DNA of 64,000 nucleotides from Lepus europaeus. Its lineage: Eukaryota; Chordata; Mammalia; Lagomorpha; Leporidae. This document shows, piece by piece, positions 45,412-56,714 of the stretch. Every line of letters starts with the position of its first letter. The stretch's first letter is position 1. The notes beneath the pieces were generated by a model. The model was given only the letters and a program-made list of their open reading frames with translations, did not search any database and was not told the origin of the DNA. The position numbers and the translations under genes are program-made. The DNA lies in assembly GCF_033115175.1 (NCBI RefSeq), contig NC_084830.1, forward strand, positions 39,935,409-39,999,408, in the 5' to 3' direction.

Positions 45412-46172
45412 GAGTCAAATGTTGTGGCACCGCGTGTTAACAGACCACTTTGGAAACCCACAATCTGTTTCAGAGTGCCTGGGAGGAAGTCCAATCCAGT
45501 TTCCTGGTGTTGTGTCCGAATTTCCCAATCAATGCACGAGGCACAGTCGCAGATGCAAAAGCAGAGGTTTATTTGTTACCAGGGCTGGGACCCCCTACCC
45601 GCACACAGCCTTTTAGCAGTGCACAGGCAAAAGGCCCCCTCGTTTACATAAGAGAGGTTTTTATAGCCTCACCCTTACAAGGGTGCAGGTCATCTCCTAT
45701 GTAGGTTACCTTCTCACTCTCTATATGGCAAGGTATTGGGACCTAACATGTTCATTGGTTCATTTAAACATAAAGGCTATATATGTTATGTGGCGGGAAG
45801 GCCACACAAAGGAGATGGCACGGGGAGGAACTGGCGGGAAGCATCGGGCCATAAATTCCAGGGGAGCTAGTGGGGGACAGGAGGTCATAAATTCCAGGGG
45901 AGCATAGCAGGCAAGCAAGCAGCCAGGGTACAGAAGCGGAACCCGCATTTAGCAAGCTAGGGACTCCAACTCCTACACTGGCAGTATACCTGGGAGGTAG
46001 CACATGGTGGCCCAAATGCTTGAGTCCCTGCATTTGAGTGTGAGACCTGGATTGCGTTCTGGGCTCCTAGCTTCAGCCTGGCCCAGCTCTGGCTGTTGTG
46101 AACTAGAGAATGGAATTTATCTCTCTCTCTCTCTTTCTTTCTCTTTTTTCTTTCAAAAAAAAAAAAAAAAAG
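45412..46172 (+). repeat. CSINE interrupted by a solo LTR
   Basis: Head and centre at 45412-45507 (TGTTGTGGCACCGCGTGTTA to CAGTTTCCTGG). The body resumes at 45978 (CTGGCAGTATACCTGGGAGG) and ends in poly-A at about 46157-46172. Flanks GAAAATTGGACATCT and GAAAACTGGAAATCT (near 45396 and 46222) are a diverged TSD, so this SINE is old. Confidence 0.85.
45508..45977 (-). mobile_element. Solo retroviral LTR (470 bp), 4-bp TSD
   Basis: Exact TGT...ACA ends. On the minus strand it opens TGTAGGAGTTGGAGTCCC and closes GGACACAACA. It contains a TATA box (GGCTATAAAAACC, near 45665), a poly-A signal (ACAAATAAACC, near 45572) and the downstream GCTTTTGCATCTGCGACTGT. CTGG flanks both sides (45504-45507, 45978-45981). 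A 4-bp duplication points to an ERV1-like integrase. No internal viral genes remain, so it arose by LTR-LTR recombination. Family not identified. Confidence 0.88.
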
Positions 46173-46225
46173 AAGAAGAAGAAGAAGAAGAAGAAGAAGA
46201 AGAAAAGAAAAGAAAAGAAAAGAAA
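46157..46225. repeat. Expanded CSINE tail: (A)n (AAG)n (AAAAG)n
   Basis: Sixteen A, then about ten AAG units, then four AAAAG units. A microsatellite grown from the SINE poly-A tail. Confidence 0.95.
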
Positions 46226-47195
46226 ACTGGAAATCTCAAATAATATCATGTAGAAATTCTGGAAATCTGATTTCACCCTCTTCCCCACTATTGTTTTTTT
46301 GGTATTTTTGTTGTTGCTTGTTTAGTGACTACTCTGAACTAATTCTGTAGTGTCTATATATATTGTCATGCATAGTTCCAGATAGCTTAGCAGTCAGCTA
46401 CTAATTGGACATAGATTTCCTTGAATGCCTGAAACCAGAAGGCTTCCAATCTTTGTGAGACTTTGTGTACGTGTTGGAACATACCTTCAATGTTCAGGCA
46501 CATGGTTTACAACTCTGCTTCTGCCTCCCCTTCCTGCTTGTGTAGACTCTCAGAGTCAGCCAGAGGTGAGAGCTTATGGCTTTATTAGATCTTTCCTGGG
46601 CATGTGCACAAGCCTAGCCACATGAATTCTAGATTCCCAGAATGATGTTGGAGCTTTTCAAAGCCCCTCAGGAATATTATCCTCCAGACTTTCAAGTTTT
46701 TCTGTTTAGCTTGTTGCTCACCCAAACTGCTACTGTTGCTTCAGGCCACTGTGATGTCAAACAACTGCTGCTGATTGTTTTCAACAAATACCCTAAGGGG
46801 AAAGGATTTTATCTATGGTGACCACTGATTTTATCTATGGTGACCTCCTGCAAGTGGGATTTTCCAGGGAATTGCCTGGTCAAACAATGACAGTTCTCTG
46901 GGACCTTAGAAGGACCGCCAATCCTGATGTGTGCCCACTAGTAGTTTTTGATTTGCATGTTGATGGGAAGCTGTTGATTTTCAAGATTATCATAGAGCTT
47001 TGGAGAGAGAGATAGGAATAAGGCAAGTTAAAATGCCATAAGATTTTTTTTATTATTACTGAAATTCACCATTTTCTTGAATTAATGCTCCCTAACTCTT
47101 TGATTAATTTATAAAGTTCTGGAAAAGTTGGTATCAATATTAAAATACCAGTATTTTTGTTTCTTTTATAGAGGGAAGGATTTTCAATAGCTCTT

Positions 47196-47514
47196 TTTTT
47201 TTGAAAATGTATTTATTTATTTGACAGGTAGAGTTATAGACAGAGAGAGAGAAAGGTCTTCCTTCCATTGGTTTACTCCCCGAATGGCCACTACGGCTGG
47301 CGCTGTGCCTATCTGAAGCCAGGAGCCAGGTGCTTCCTCCAGGTCTCCCATGCAGGTGCAGGGCCCCAAGCACTTGGACCATCTTCCACTGCCTTCCCAG
47401 GCCACAGGAGAGAGCTGGACTGGAAGAGGAGCAAATGGGACTAGAACCTGGCACCCACATGGGATGCCAGCACTGCAGGTGGAGGATTAACCAAGTGAGC
47501 TACGGTGCCGGCCC
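47196..47514 (-). repeat. CSINE with 13-bp TSD
   Basis: TSD TTCAATAGCTCTT (47183-47195) and TTCAGTAGCTCTT (47515-47527), one mismatch. Confidence 0.94.
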
Positions 47515-47589
47515 TTCAGTAGCTCTTACTCCACTATTCTTGCCAATGTCATCCTCCAATACAACTTTTAGCATGACCACACTGCAAGT

Positions 47590-47740
47590 TACTTAACCTT
47601 TATGTGCCTCATTTTATTTACCTGTTTATTGGGAATAATAATAGTGCTCACCTCAAGGGTTATGTGTGAATAAAACAAGTTTATTCAGGTAAAGAGCTGA
47701 GCACAGTGCCTGCTTCTTTGCAAAAACTCAGTAAATGTTA
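47590..47740 (+). repeat. MIR SINE fossil, 3' half
   Basis: TTACTTAACCTTTATGTGCC, AATAATAATAGTGCTCACCT, GAGCACAGTGCCTGCTTCTT and CTCAGTAAATGTTA. Confidence 0.8.
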
Positions 47741-48365
47741 AACATTATCTGTCGTTTGTTTTCTTGGCTCTTGGACTTTCAGTTTGGTATCCAACAATAT
47801 CTTACTATTTGGGAAATGGAATGGGAGCCAAAGAATCTTTAGTCCATGGGTAATCACTGATGTAACTTGAGATGTTACTGACTTGAAGACTGAGAACAGC
47901 TGGTTTGGAGTCCACATATTTCCCCATGGCATTTCTTCTTATCTCTGAGCTGAATTGCTTTCTTCCCATTGAGCTCATTCTGCAGAGGATTCCTCTGGTT
48001 ATATAGGAAATAGACCATTTCTGCATTCACTCTGATAATAAACCCAAGACCACAGAGTCTCCTGAGATAAAACAGGCAACTTGCGAGAGCACTGCTCAAT
48101 ATTTGAAAGTCACACAATTATACATGGTGCACATGCAAGCCCTAAAGGATTGCTGAAGTTGACAGAAAATGTAGCACATGTCCAGGAACAAGCTCATCCC
48201 AAGGCAGCAAAATTGTCTTGTTGATGTTTCAATTCCAGAAGGACAACTTAACTTGTTACTGGGGGCAATTTTACACACCATAGATTAGGCAGAACTAGCT
48301 GTTTACCGGGTTACGTGATCTCACCTGTCCACCCCCTTGTTACTGAAAGTAATCTGTGTGGGGGC
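47741..48365. other. Unassigned intergenic sequence
   Basis: Overlapping minus-strand frames (47738-48281) show no recognisable domain. No repeat named. Confidence 0.45.
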
Positions 48366-48905
48366 AAAAGCAAATAGTTTGGAGTTGGATGGACCTCAGT
48401 TCAATTCTTAACTCTGACACTTAGTTTTGTGTGGTTTATATCAACTCCTTGAGTCACAATTTCTTTTTTTTTTTTTGACAGGCAGAGTGGACAGTGAGAG
48501 AGACAGAAAGGTCTTCCTTTGCCATTGGTTTACCCCCCTATGGCCACTGCAGCCGGCGCACCATGCTGATCCGAAGCCAGGAGCCAGGTGTTTCTCCTGG
48601 TCTCCCATGGGGTGCAGGGCCCAAGCACTTGGGCCATCCTCCACTGCACTCCCTGGCCACAGCAGAGAGCTGGACAGGAAGAGGAGCGACCGGTACAGAA
48701 TCCAGCACCCCAACCGGGACTAGAACCCGGTGTGCTGGCGCCAAAGGTGGAGGATTAGCCTATTGAACCCCTGCCCGAGTCACAATTTCTGCAAATGTAT
48801 AAAGAGGTAAGTATATACCTTGAGGGTATTTGAAAGATCAGAGGAGCTAATGCATGCTAAATACTTAGCAGATTGCCTAGCCACATAGTAAATATTCAAC
48901 AAATA
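48366..48905 (+). repeat. MIR SINE split by a CSINE
   Basis: GTTTGGAGTTGGATGGACCT, CTTAACTCTGACACTTAGTT before the CSINE. CTGCAAATGTATAAAGAGGT and AGATTGCCTAGCCACATAGT follow it. Confidence 0.75.
48465..48776 (-). repeat. CSINE (TGTCAAAA class) with perfect 14-bp TSD
   Basis: TSD GAGTCACAATTTCT at 48451-48464 and 48777-48790, inside the MIR. Confidence 0.96.
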
Positions 48906-48934
48906 CCTTGAGTTATTTTATAACTTTTCCAATA

Positions 48935-49625
48935 TTAACTGAGTTTCTTCTAGATGCTAAATGCTATGTTATACACTGAGTATATGTAGCAAACAAAATG
49001 CATCTCTGCTTCTCTAGCAGAGTTTAAGGAAAGGCTAATGAGAAAGAATGATGTTGAAGTTACAAAACAAATTAGTATTAATTACAAAATGGGATTAGGG
49101 TGAACTTGATGTGGTTGAAGAATAACAGGGAGAACCAATTTAGATCAGACAGAAAAGCAACTTATCCAAGGAGGAGGTTTTTAGGCCTAAATGATAGGAA
49201 GGAGCCACCTAGCAGTGGAAGGAAGAAGTGGAGGGAAAGATCATCAAATGGGAGAAGCTGGTTTTGTGCAAGTATCAGGAAGATGCCCATGCTGCATGCT
49301 AGAGGGAGTTGGTGGCTGAAAGCAGAGGTTGGCCAGGGGGACTGACTGTGGGAAGCTTTGTTGTACACTAAAGGGAAGGAAGAAGAGGATAGCTAGGATT
49401 CACTGAGCACTTGGCAAGAGAATTTCACATTCATGGACTAACATCCAACCCTAGACAAGGGGCTTCTTAGTGTAGGCAATGCAAAGGGGTTTGTTTTAAT
49501 TCTGAATGCATTGAGAAACCATGGAGGATTTTAAGCAGGGAGAGACATGACTGTGCTTACAGGTCCAAAAGGCCCTCCTACTGTGTTGAGGCAGGATTGG
49601 AGTTGTGCCAGAGTAGAAATAAGGC
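48935..49625 (-). repeat. L2 LINE fossil
   Basis: Antisense L2 order: AAAATGCATCTCTGCTTCTC, GAAAACCATGG-type AGAAACCATGGAGGATTTTA, AGCAGGGAGAGACATGACTG, AAGGCCCTCCTACTGTGTTG. Confidence 0.65.
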
Positions 49626-50551
49626 ATCACACTCTCAACCACCCTTTGCTCTTACTCCACAACTTATCAAGTACCTCCTGGTAAATGGATGAACTTAGTA
49701 CAGTACGTTCAACACTAGTGCAGCAAGAGAGAAAAGCAGAAGCAACAATGTGAAAAGAATGACTTTTCTACTATGCATGTGGCCCTGTGAGTGGAAGTTT
49801 AAATCAGGATAAGAGTTCAAGTTTTAAGAGGAAAGAATAGCAAAATTGTGCTGAGTCCTTGGCCTTACCAAAAGGGGACATTACAGAATAGTAATCAAAT
49901 TCACACAGAGAGGGTCAGTTGCAATTATTTTGCAGGTCAGTAGAGAACTGTTTTTCAGTTTTATTTTTAACTGACAAATAATAAATTGCACATATTTATC
50001 TGGTTTAAGAAATGAGCCAGAGATGGCATAACTTGGTATAATGGCATAAGAGAATCTTGCTAACACAGCGTGCAATACCTGCCTGTGTGTCTGTACACTG
50101 CTCTCAGATGGCAACCCTGGCATGTTCAGACCAACTCATGGAGGCCTAGCCAAAATGCTGCTTGCTCAGGAGAAATATTGGTTTTCATATCTAACACTGG
50201 TTCCTTACAGACACATAATCCAATTTTCAGAGTGTAATTGGTATGTTTGAGTTAAAAATCAATATCCGTCTAGGTTGCAATTTCATGGCCCACTCTTCCC
50301 ATTTCCATGCTTGATTTAGCACATTAGTGACCCTGGAGTCACAGCATGTCTTCCATCTTCTTCTGCTCTCCCTTACATGGTGATTTAATTTATTAAGGCC
50401 TAAATAAAAATTCTAAAGAAATGACTTTGCAGTTGATGTCCTGGAGATATGTGAGAATCTGGGGGTGTCAGGATGTGGGACTCTGGTCTTCACTCCACTA
50501 AGGGGATTTTACTGTGTTGGCTAGTGTTCACATAAGTGATTTGCATTTTAA
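49626..50551. other. Unassigned intergenic sequence
   Basis: No gene. About 49945-50010 (TTTTTAACTGACAAATAATA) may be a scrap of an L1 tail. Confidence 0.45.
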
Positions 50552-50577
50552 AATTTTTAGTTGTTTATTTGAGAAGC

Positions 50578-50626
<49 letters not shown>

Positions 50627-50888
50627 GAATGCTCCCATCTGCTGTTTCATTCCCAAAATGCCCACCGTGCATGGCTTGGGTTGGGCTGGGCTGAAGCTGG
50701 GAGCCAAGACCTCAATCCAGCTCTCCAATCCAGGCAAAGGGCCCAACTACTTGAGCTGTCACCTGCTACCTCCCAGGGCTTTCATTGGTTAGAAGCCTGG
50801 GCCAGGATCCAGAGCCAGGAATTGAATCCAGGCAGTCCGAAGTGGGGCATTTCAACTGGCATCTTAAGAGCTAGGCCAAATGCCCACC
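50552..50888 (-). repeat. CSINE, older, with (GA)n tract
   Basis: TTAGTTGTTTATTTGAGAAG, about 50 bases of GA-rich repeat (50578-50630), then the eroded body to CTAGGCCAAATGCCCACCC. Confidence 0.82.
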
Positions 50889-51383
50889 CACCGTTTGTAA
50901 TTTTCTAGAGTAAGATATTTGTACTGCTAGAGGCTCATTAGACCCCAGAAAGATCACCATCCCATTCAAGTCCATTCATTTCCATCCGTTAGAGAAGCAC
51001 ATTTTGTTTCTGTTGTCTACAGAGTTAGAGCCAGGCTTATTGTTTTGATTGGAAGTGGGATGAGGTCATCTCTCTACTGACTGTGGTCATTGTTCAGGAA
51101 TGTATTGATATGATTTCCAACAGCTGGGTTTATAACTGTTTTTCCTGTAAAAGGCCGAGGTTGGTAAGGGCATCTTTGCCTGGACAGGCCTCTGCACTCA
51201 CAGGAAATCCCTGCTTTTCCTTTCATAGTTCCCAAAATGTGCACAAACTCCCTTCCCTTTTCTTCTGCCACTTCTCAAACCCTGCGATCCAGTGTCCCAT
51301 GATGGTGTCAGTCGGGCTTCAGTTATAGATAAGAGAACACTTTTGTTTGTTTTCTGGCTTTGGCAGAAATGAACTTACTATTT
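50889..51383. other. Unassigned intergenic sequence
   Basis: No gene or repeat recognised. Confidence 0.5.
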
Positions 51384-51398
51384 AAAAATTAGGTGCTT

Positions 51399-52302
51399 CT
51401 CTGGCTTCAGAATCAGCCCTTGGGGCATTCGGATCTGGCTGAAGAGCCCATGAGAGTATTTTAGGCATGGGAGGCCAAGACACTCTGGAAAAATAAATAA
51501 ATAAAGAAGACCTAGATGAAAGATCTCTGCAAGTGAGATCCCAGTGGAAAGAACGGGGCCATCAAAGAAGGAGGTACTTTTCTCTGAAGGGAGGAGAGAA
51601 CTTCCACTTTGACTATGACCCTGTCGGAATAAGATCGAAGTTGGCAAACCCTAAAGGCTTCCATAGCCTTGGCAACTCATGACTAGAGCCTAGGGAGATT
51701 ACTGACGCCATAAACAAGAGTGTTAAATTGTTAAATCAACATCAGGAGTCACTGTGTACTTACCTCTCATGTGGGATCTGCCCTTCATGGGTTGCCCAAT
51801 GTGAAGTAATGCTATAACTAATACTGAAACAGTATTTTTACTCTTTGTGTTTCTGTGTGGGTGCAAACTGATGAAATCTTTACTTAGTATATACTGAATC
51901 GATCTCCTGAATATAAAGATAATTGAAAATGAAAAAAAAAAAACAAACTTGGTGTTAAATTGGAAATTGCATAGCAAATTAATCAATTTAAAAAAAATAT
52001 CATGTAGGATCTCTGCCATTAATGTGCTGTACACTGTGATTTAATGCTATAACTAGTACTCCAACAGTGTTATTCACTTTGTGTTGCTATGTGAGGGCAA
52101 ACTGTTGAAATCTTTACTTAATATATACTAAATTGATTTTCTGTATATAAAGAGAATTGAAAATGAATCTTGATGTGAATGGAAGGGGAGAGGGAGCGGG
52201 AAAGGGGAGGGTTGCGGGTGGGAGGGAAGTTATGGGGGGGGGAGCCATTGTAATCCATAAGCTGTACTTTGGAAATTTATATTTATTAAATAAAAGCTTT
52301 AA
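51399..52302 (+). mobile_element. 5'-truncated L1 with duplicated 3'UTR block
   Basis: Perfect 15-bp TSD AAAAATTAGGTGCTT (51384-51398 and 52303-52317). It starts in the 3'UTR (TCTGGCTTCAGAATCAGCCC) and ends TTTATTAAATAAAAGC plus A-run. The block from CATGTGGGATCT to GAAAATGAA (about 51767-51932) recurs at about 52002-52165 (CATGTAGGATCT to GAAAATGAA), separated by an A-rich linker. Other L1 copies here have it once. The G-rich tract is at 52180-52244. Confidence 0.93.
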
Positions 52303-52317
52303 AAAAATTAGGTGCTT

Positions 52318-53085
52318 ATTAAGCTTCTAGAAGGGTTGGAAGAGCAAGTTGTAGGCTTAGCCTCCCAGGGGCAAGTGCGTGGGACCAGCCTAATCAGAGA
52401 AGAAAACCTTAATTTTGGTCAAAGTTTTTCCTATGAATTTGTCATTGACTAAATATATGGATCAACATAATCATTTTATAATGTTGATGTTTGAAAACTG
52501 TCTTAGGCCAGTAAAGCATGGTCCATCCATGGGTAGCATTGCATCCCTGGGAGCTTATTACAAATGCAGAACCTCGAGGCCTCACCCCCACCCTTACTGA
52601 CTTATGGGCTCTGGGGATGAAGCCTCCATATGGTTTAGATGCAGAGATGTTGACCACCTATCCTGCTGCTTTTGAAAGGATTTCTGGGATACTGGTCTTT
52701 TTTTTCTAAGAACAGAACAGTTCTGAACAGGCCAGGACAATTTTTCCACCTTAGATGCAGTGAAAGTTTGGGAAATACAAGCTCAAGCCCTCTGCACAGG
52801 TGCTTGTAGCAGGGGCTGCAGAGTGCTTGTGAGTCAGACAGGAGGTACAGTTTCATCACCGTAGCAACGTGACAGTGAAGTTCTGTGCACTCAGAATAAC
52901 TCTGGTTGCAACTGCAAAATGCTCATTTGTCACTGCTTTTTATACACCCCATTGAAGAAAGAAGGTGCCAACATTCCGAGCTGAATGACTCTAAAGTGAG
53001 ATCTGACAAATTGAGAGAGCATGTGTTGCTGATGAATTTTCACAAGTTATATACTCAGTTGTACAGGGAAAGTTTTCTCTAACAG
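52318..53085. other. Unassigned intergenic sequence
   Basis: No gene or confident repeat. Confidence 0.5.
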
Positions 53086-53465
53086 AATTTTTTTTTTTTT
53101 TGAGATTTAAAAAAGCAAGATTCATTAGAGTCAAAGGCTTCCAGCCAGAGCAGCATGGAGGGGGGCTTCCAAAAGAGGAAAAACCCGGAAGTGGTCTGGC
53201 CTACTACATTCTGACAGATAAAATACAAATGTTAATGAGAAGGTTGCAAGTGATCTGTCTCAGTAGGAAGGGATACTCTTGCCTTTCCCTAGTTCCTAGT
53301 TTCCCTAGTTCTCATATCCATATATGAGGTTATATGGATATAATGGCTGGAGCTCTAGCCAACCATCTTGTACCAGGAGGTAATCTTGAGGATGCAAGGA
53401 AGCTTAGGACAAACTGAAATGCAAATTAAATCTGAGTCTCTTATTACTATACCTGCTCTAGCCTG
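53086..53465 (-). mobile_element. Probable LTR-element fragment, related to 39.56 kb
   Basis: AAAAAAGCAAGATTCATTAG, AGTCAAAGGCTTCCAGCCAG, AGCAGCATGGAGGGGGGCTT parallel the sequence at 39.57 kb for about 90 bases and then diverge. Family not identified. Confidence 0.4.
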
Positions 53466-53477
53466 CCTACAAGACTT

Positions 53478-53813
53478 TTTAAAAAAGATTTATTTATTTA
53501 TTTATTTATTTATTTGAAAGTCAGAGTTATACAGAGAGAGAAGGAGAGGCAGAGAGAGAGAGAAAGGTCTTCCATCCACTGGTTCACTCTCCAGTTGGCC
53601 ACAATGACTGGAGCTGCACCAATCCGAAGCCAGGGGCTAGGAGCCAGGAGCTTCTTCCGGGTTTCCCCCGTGGGTGCAGGGGCCTAAGGACTTGGGCCAT
53701 CTTCTGCTGCTTTCCCAGGCCATAGCAGAGAGCTGGGACTTGAACCAGCACCCGTATGCGATGCCAGGCACTGCCGGCAGCAGCTTTACTCACTACACGA
53801 CAGTGCCAACCCC
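53478..53813 (-). repeat. CSINE with perfect 11-bp TSD
   Basis: TSD CTACAAGACTT at 53467-53477 and 53814-53824. It has an expanded ATTT tail. Confidence 0.95.
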
Positions 53814-56371
53814 CTACAAGACTTCTTTAACAAGAAAGAGAAATAAACTATATTCACACCTTTTTGTTTTTCTTGTTTCTTTTTCTTTGATTTAGGTTGC
53901 ACTCTAATTTACTCAAATAAAAATTTTGGTTTATTTTTTTAATCTAGAAACCTTTTATTTAAGGTATACAAATTTCATGCACTTCATATATACAAATTTA
54001 GGAACATAAAGATTCTTCTTGCCCTACCTGGCCTCCTGTACCCACTCCCACCGTTTTTCCTCCTCCCTCTCCCATTCCCATTCTTATTTTTACAAAGATC
54101 TATTTTCAGTTAACTTTATACTCATGGCATGGGATTAACTGTGTACTAAGTATAGAGTTCAACAAATAGTATGAAGAGAAGCACAAAAAAATCCACAGTT
54201 CCTCAGTAGTCAAGACAAGGTATGCTCAAAATCATCACAACTGAAAGTGTCAATTTCACTTCTATAGATTACCTTTTAGTACTCTGTTAGTTTCACAGAT
54301 CAGGGAGAACATATGGTATTTGTCTTCTTGGAACTGGCTTATTTCACTAACTATAATGGTTTCCAATTTCATCCATTTTGTTGCAAATGACAGGATTTCA
54401 TTTTTACTGCTGTATAGTATTCCATAGTGTATATATACCATAATGCCTTTATCTAGTCTTCAGTTGATGGACATTTGGGTCAATTCCATCCATATCTTAG
54501 CTATTGTGAATTGAACTGCATTGAATATGGGGGTACAGATCACTCATATGCTGGTTTCTTTGGATTTGGGTAAAATCCCAGGAATGAGATGGCTGGATCA
54601 TATAGTATTCTGAGGTATCTCCAACTGTCTTTCACAGAGCTGCACCAGTTTATATTCCTACCAACAGTGGATTAGGGTATCTCTTTCCCCATATCCTTGC
54701 CAGCATTTATTGTTTGTTGATTTCTGTATGAGAGCCGTTCTAACTGGGGTGAAGTGAAACCTCGTTGTGGTTTTGATCTGCATTTTATTGATGGCTAGTG
54801 ATTCTGAGCACTTTTTCAAGTGTCTGTTGGCCATTTGAATTTCCTTTCTTGAAAAATGCCTGTTCAAGTCCTTTGCCCATTTTTTAAGTGGATAGTTTGT
54901 TTTGTTATTGTTGAGTTTCTTGAGTTCTTTATAGATTCTGGTTTGTACTGATTTATTATTTGCATAGTTTGCAAATATTTTCTCCTATCCTACCAGTTGC
55001 CTCTTCACTTTGCTGAGTGCTTCTTTTGCAGTGTTGAAGCTTCTCAACTTCTCAACTTGAGGTAATCCCATTTGTCAATTTTGGTTTTGATTGTTTGTGC
55101 TTGTGGAGTTTTTTCCAATAAGTCTTTCCTTATGCCAATGTCTTGCAAGGTTTCCCCAGTGTTCTCAAGTAATTTGATGGTATTGGATCATAGATTTAGG
55201 TCTTTGATCCATTTTGAGTTTCTGTTAGCATGGAATATCTTTTTTCCATCCTTTCACTTTAAGCCTGTGTGTAATTTTCTTGGTCAGGTGTGCTACTTGA
55301 AGGCAACAGAGAGATAGGTTTTGTTTTTTAATCCATTCAGCCAGCCTGTATCTTTTAACTGGAGAGTTGAGGCCATTTATATTCAAGGTGACTTTTGGTT
55401 TGTGACAACTTGGCCTTGCCATTTTTGGGTAAATATTCCCATTGATTACTTTGGATTTCCTTTGTACTTTTACTGGGAATTTTTCTGCCTTCACTTTCTT
55501 TCATAATGATGACTATCTTTCTGTGTTTCTGTGTGTAGTAGATCCTTAAACATTTTGTAAGGCTGGATGAGTGATGAATTCTTTAAATTTCTGTTTGTTA
55601 TGGAAGGTCTTTATTTTACCTTCATTCATGGATGAAAGCTTTGCAGTATATAGTATTCTGGGTTGACAGTTTTTTTCTCTTAAGACTTGAACTACATCTA
55701 GCCATTGTCTTCTGGCCTGTAGGGTTTCTGATGACAAATCAGCTGTGAGTCTAATTGGAGATCCTCTGAAAGTAATCTGGTATTTCTCTCAAGCACGCTT
55801 TAGAATATTTTCCTAATTGATTGTATTGTGGAGAGTTTGACTACAATGTGTGGTGGTGAAGATCTTTTCTGGTCATGTCTATTAGTTCTATGTGCTTCCT
55901 GTACTTTGTCATCCTTTTTTTTTTTCCTCCAAATTGGGGAAGTTTTCAGTAATTATCTTACTAAATAGGCCTTCTAATCCATTCTCTTTCCTTTAGGAAA
56001 CTCCGAAGACCTGTGTGTTGGGTCATTTGATAGTATCCCATAAATCTCACACACTGTTTAATTTTTCTAATTTCTTCTTTTTTCTAGGACTGACAAAAAT
56101 TTCCAAAGATTTGTCTTCTAGCTCAGATATTCTTTCTTCTGCCTCACCACGTCTGTTTTTAAGGCTTTCTATTGCCTTTTTTATTTGATCTATTGAATTC
56201 TCATTTTTAATATTTCATTTTGATTTCCCTTTAAAATCTCAATTTCATGGGAAAAATCTTTATTCATGTCATGTATGGATTTATTTAATTAATGAATTTG
56301 CTTCTGAGTACTCCCATGATTACTCTTTTGAACTCAGTTTCAGGCATTTCATCAATATCTTGATCTTCACA

Positions 56372-56714
56372 GGTTTTTTTTTTTTTAAAGATTTATTTAT
56401 TTATCTGAAAGACAGAGTTACAGAGAAGCAGAGGCAGAGAGAGTGAGAGAGGTTTTCCATCTGCTGGCTGGTTCATTCCCCAAATGGCCACAATGGCTGG
56501 GGCTGTGCCAATCTGAAGCCAGGAGCCAAGAGCTTCTTCCAGGTCTCCCATGCAGGTGCAGGGGCCCAAGCACTTGGGCCATCTTTTACTGCTTTCCAAG
56601 GCCACAGCAGAGAGCTGGGTTAGAAGAGGATCAGCCAGGACTTGAACCAGCATTCATATGGGATGCCGGTCCTGCAGGCAGCGGCTTTACCTGCTACACC
56701 ACAGCGCAGGCCCC
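56372..56714 (-). repeat. CSINE in L1 ORF1, 9-bp TSD
   Basis: TSD ATCTTCACA at 56363-56371 and 56715-56723. The L1 sequence continues unbroken across it. Confidence 0.95.

Larger units (their letters stand above)
44000..46990 (-). repeat. Old L1M/HAL1 ORF1 and 5' region, antisense
   Basis: The minus-strand frame at 44003-44401 contains RRETITERVLAEVTENFPN, resembling L1/HAL1 ORF1. To the right, CCATATTTTCTTGTGTGATA, GAAAATTGGACATCTTGAG, GAACTAATTCTGTAGTGTCT and TAGCTTAGCAGTCAGCTACT follow the antisense L1M upstream region. Split by three CSINEs and one LTR. A 19-base unit (GATTTTATCTATGGTGACC) is tandemly duplicated at 46807-46844. Confidence 0.6.
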
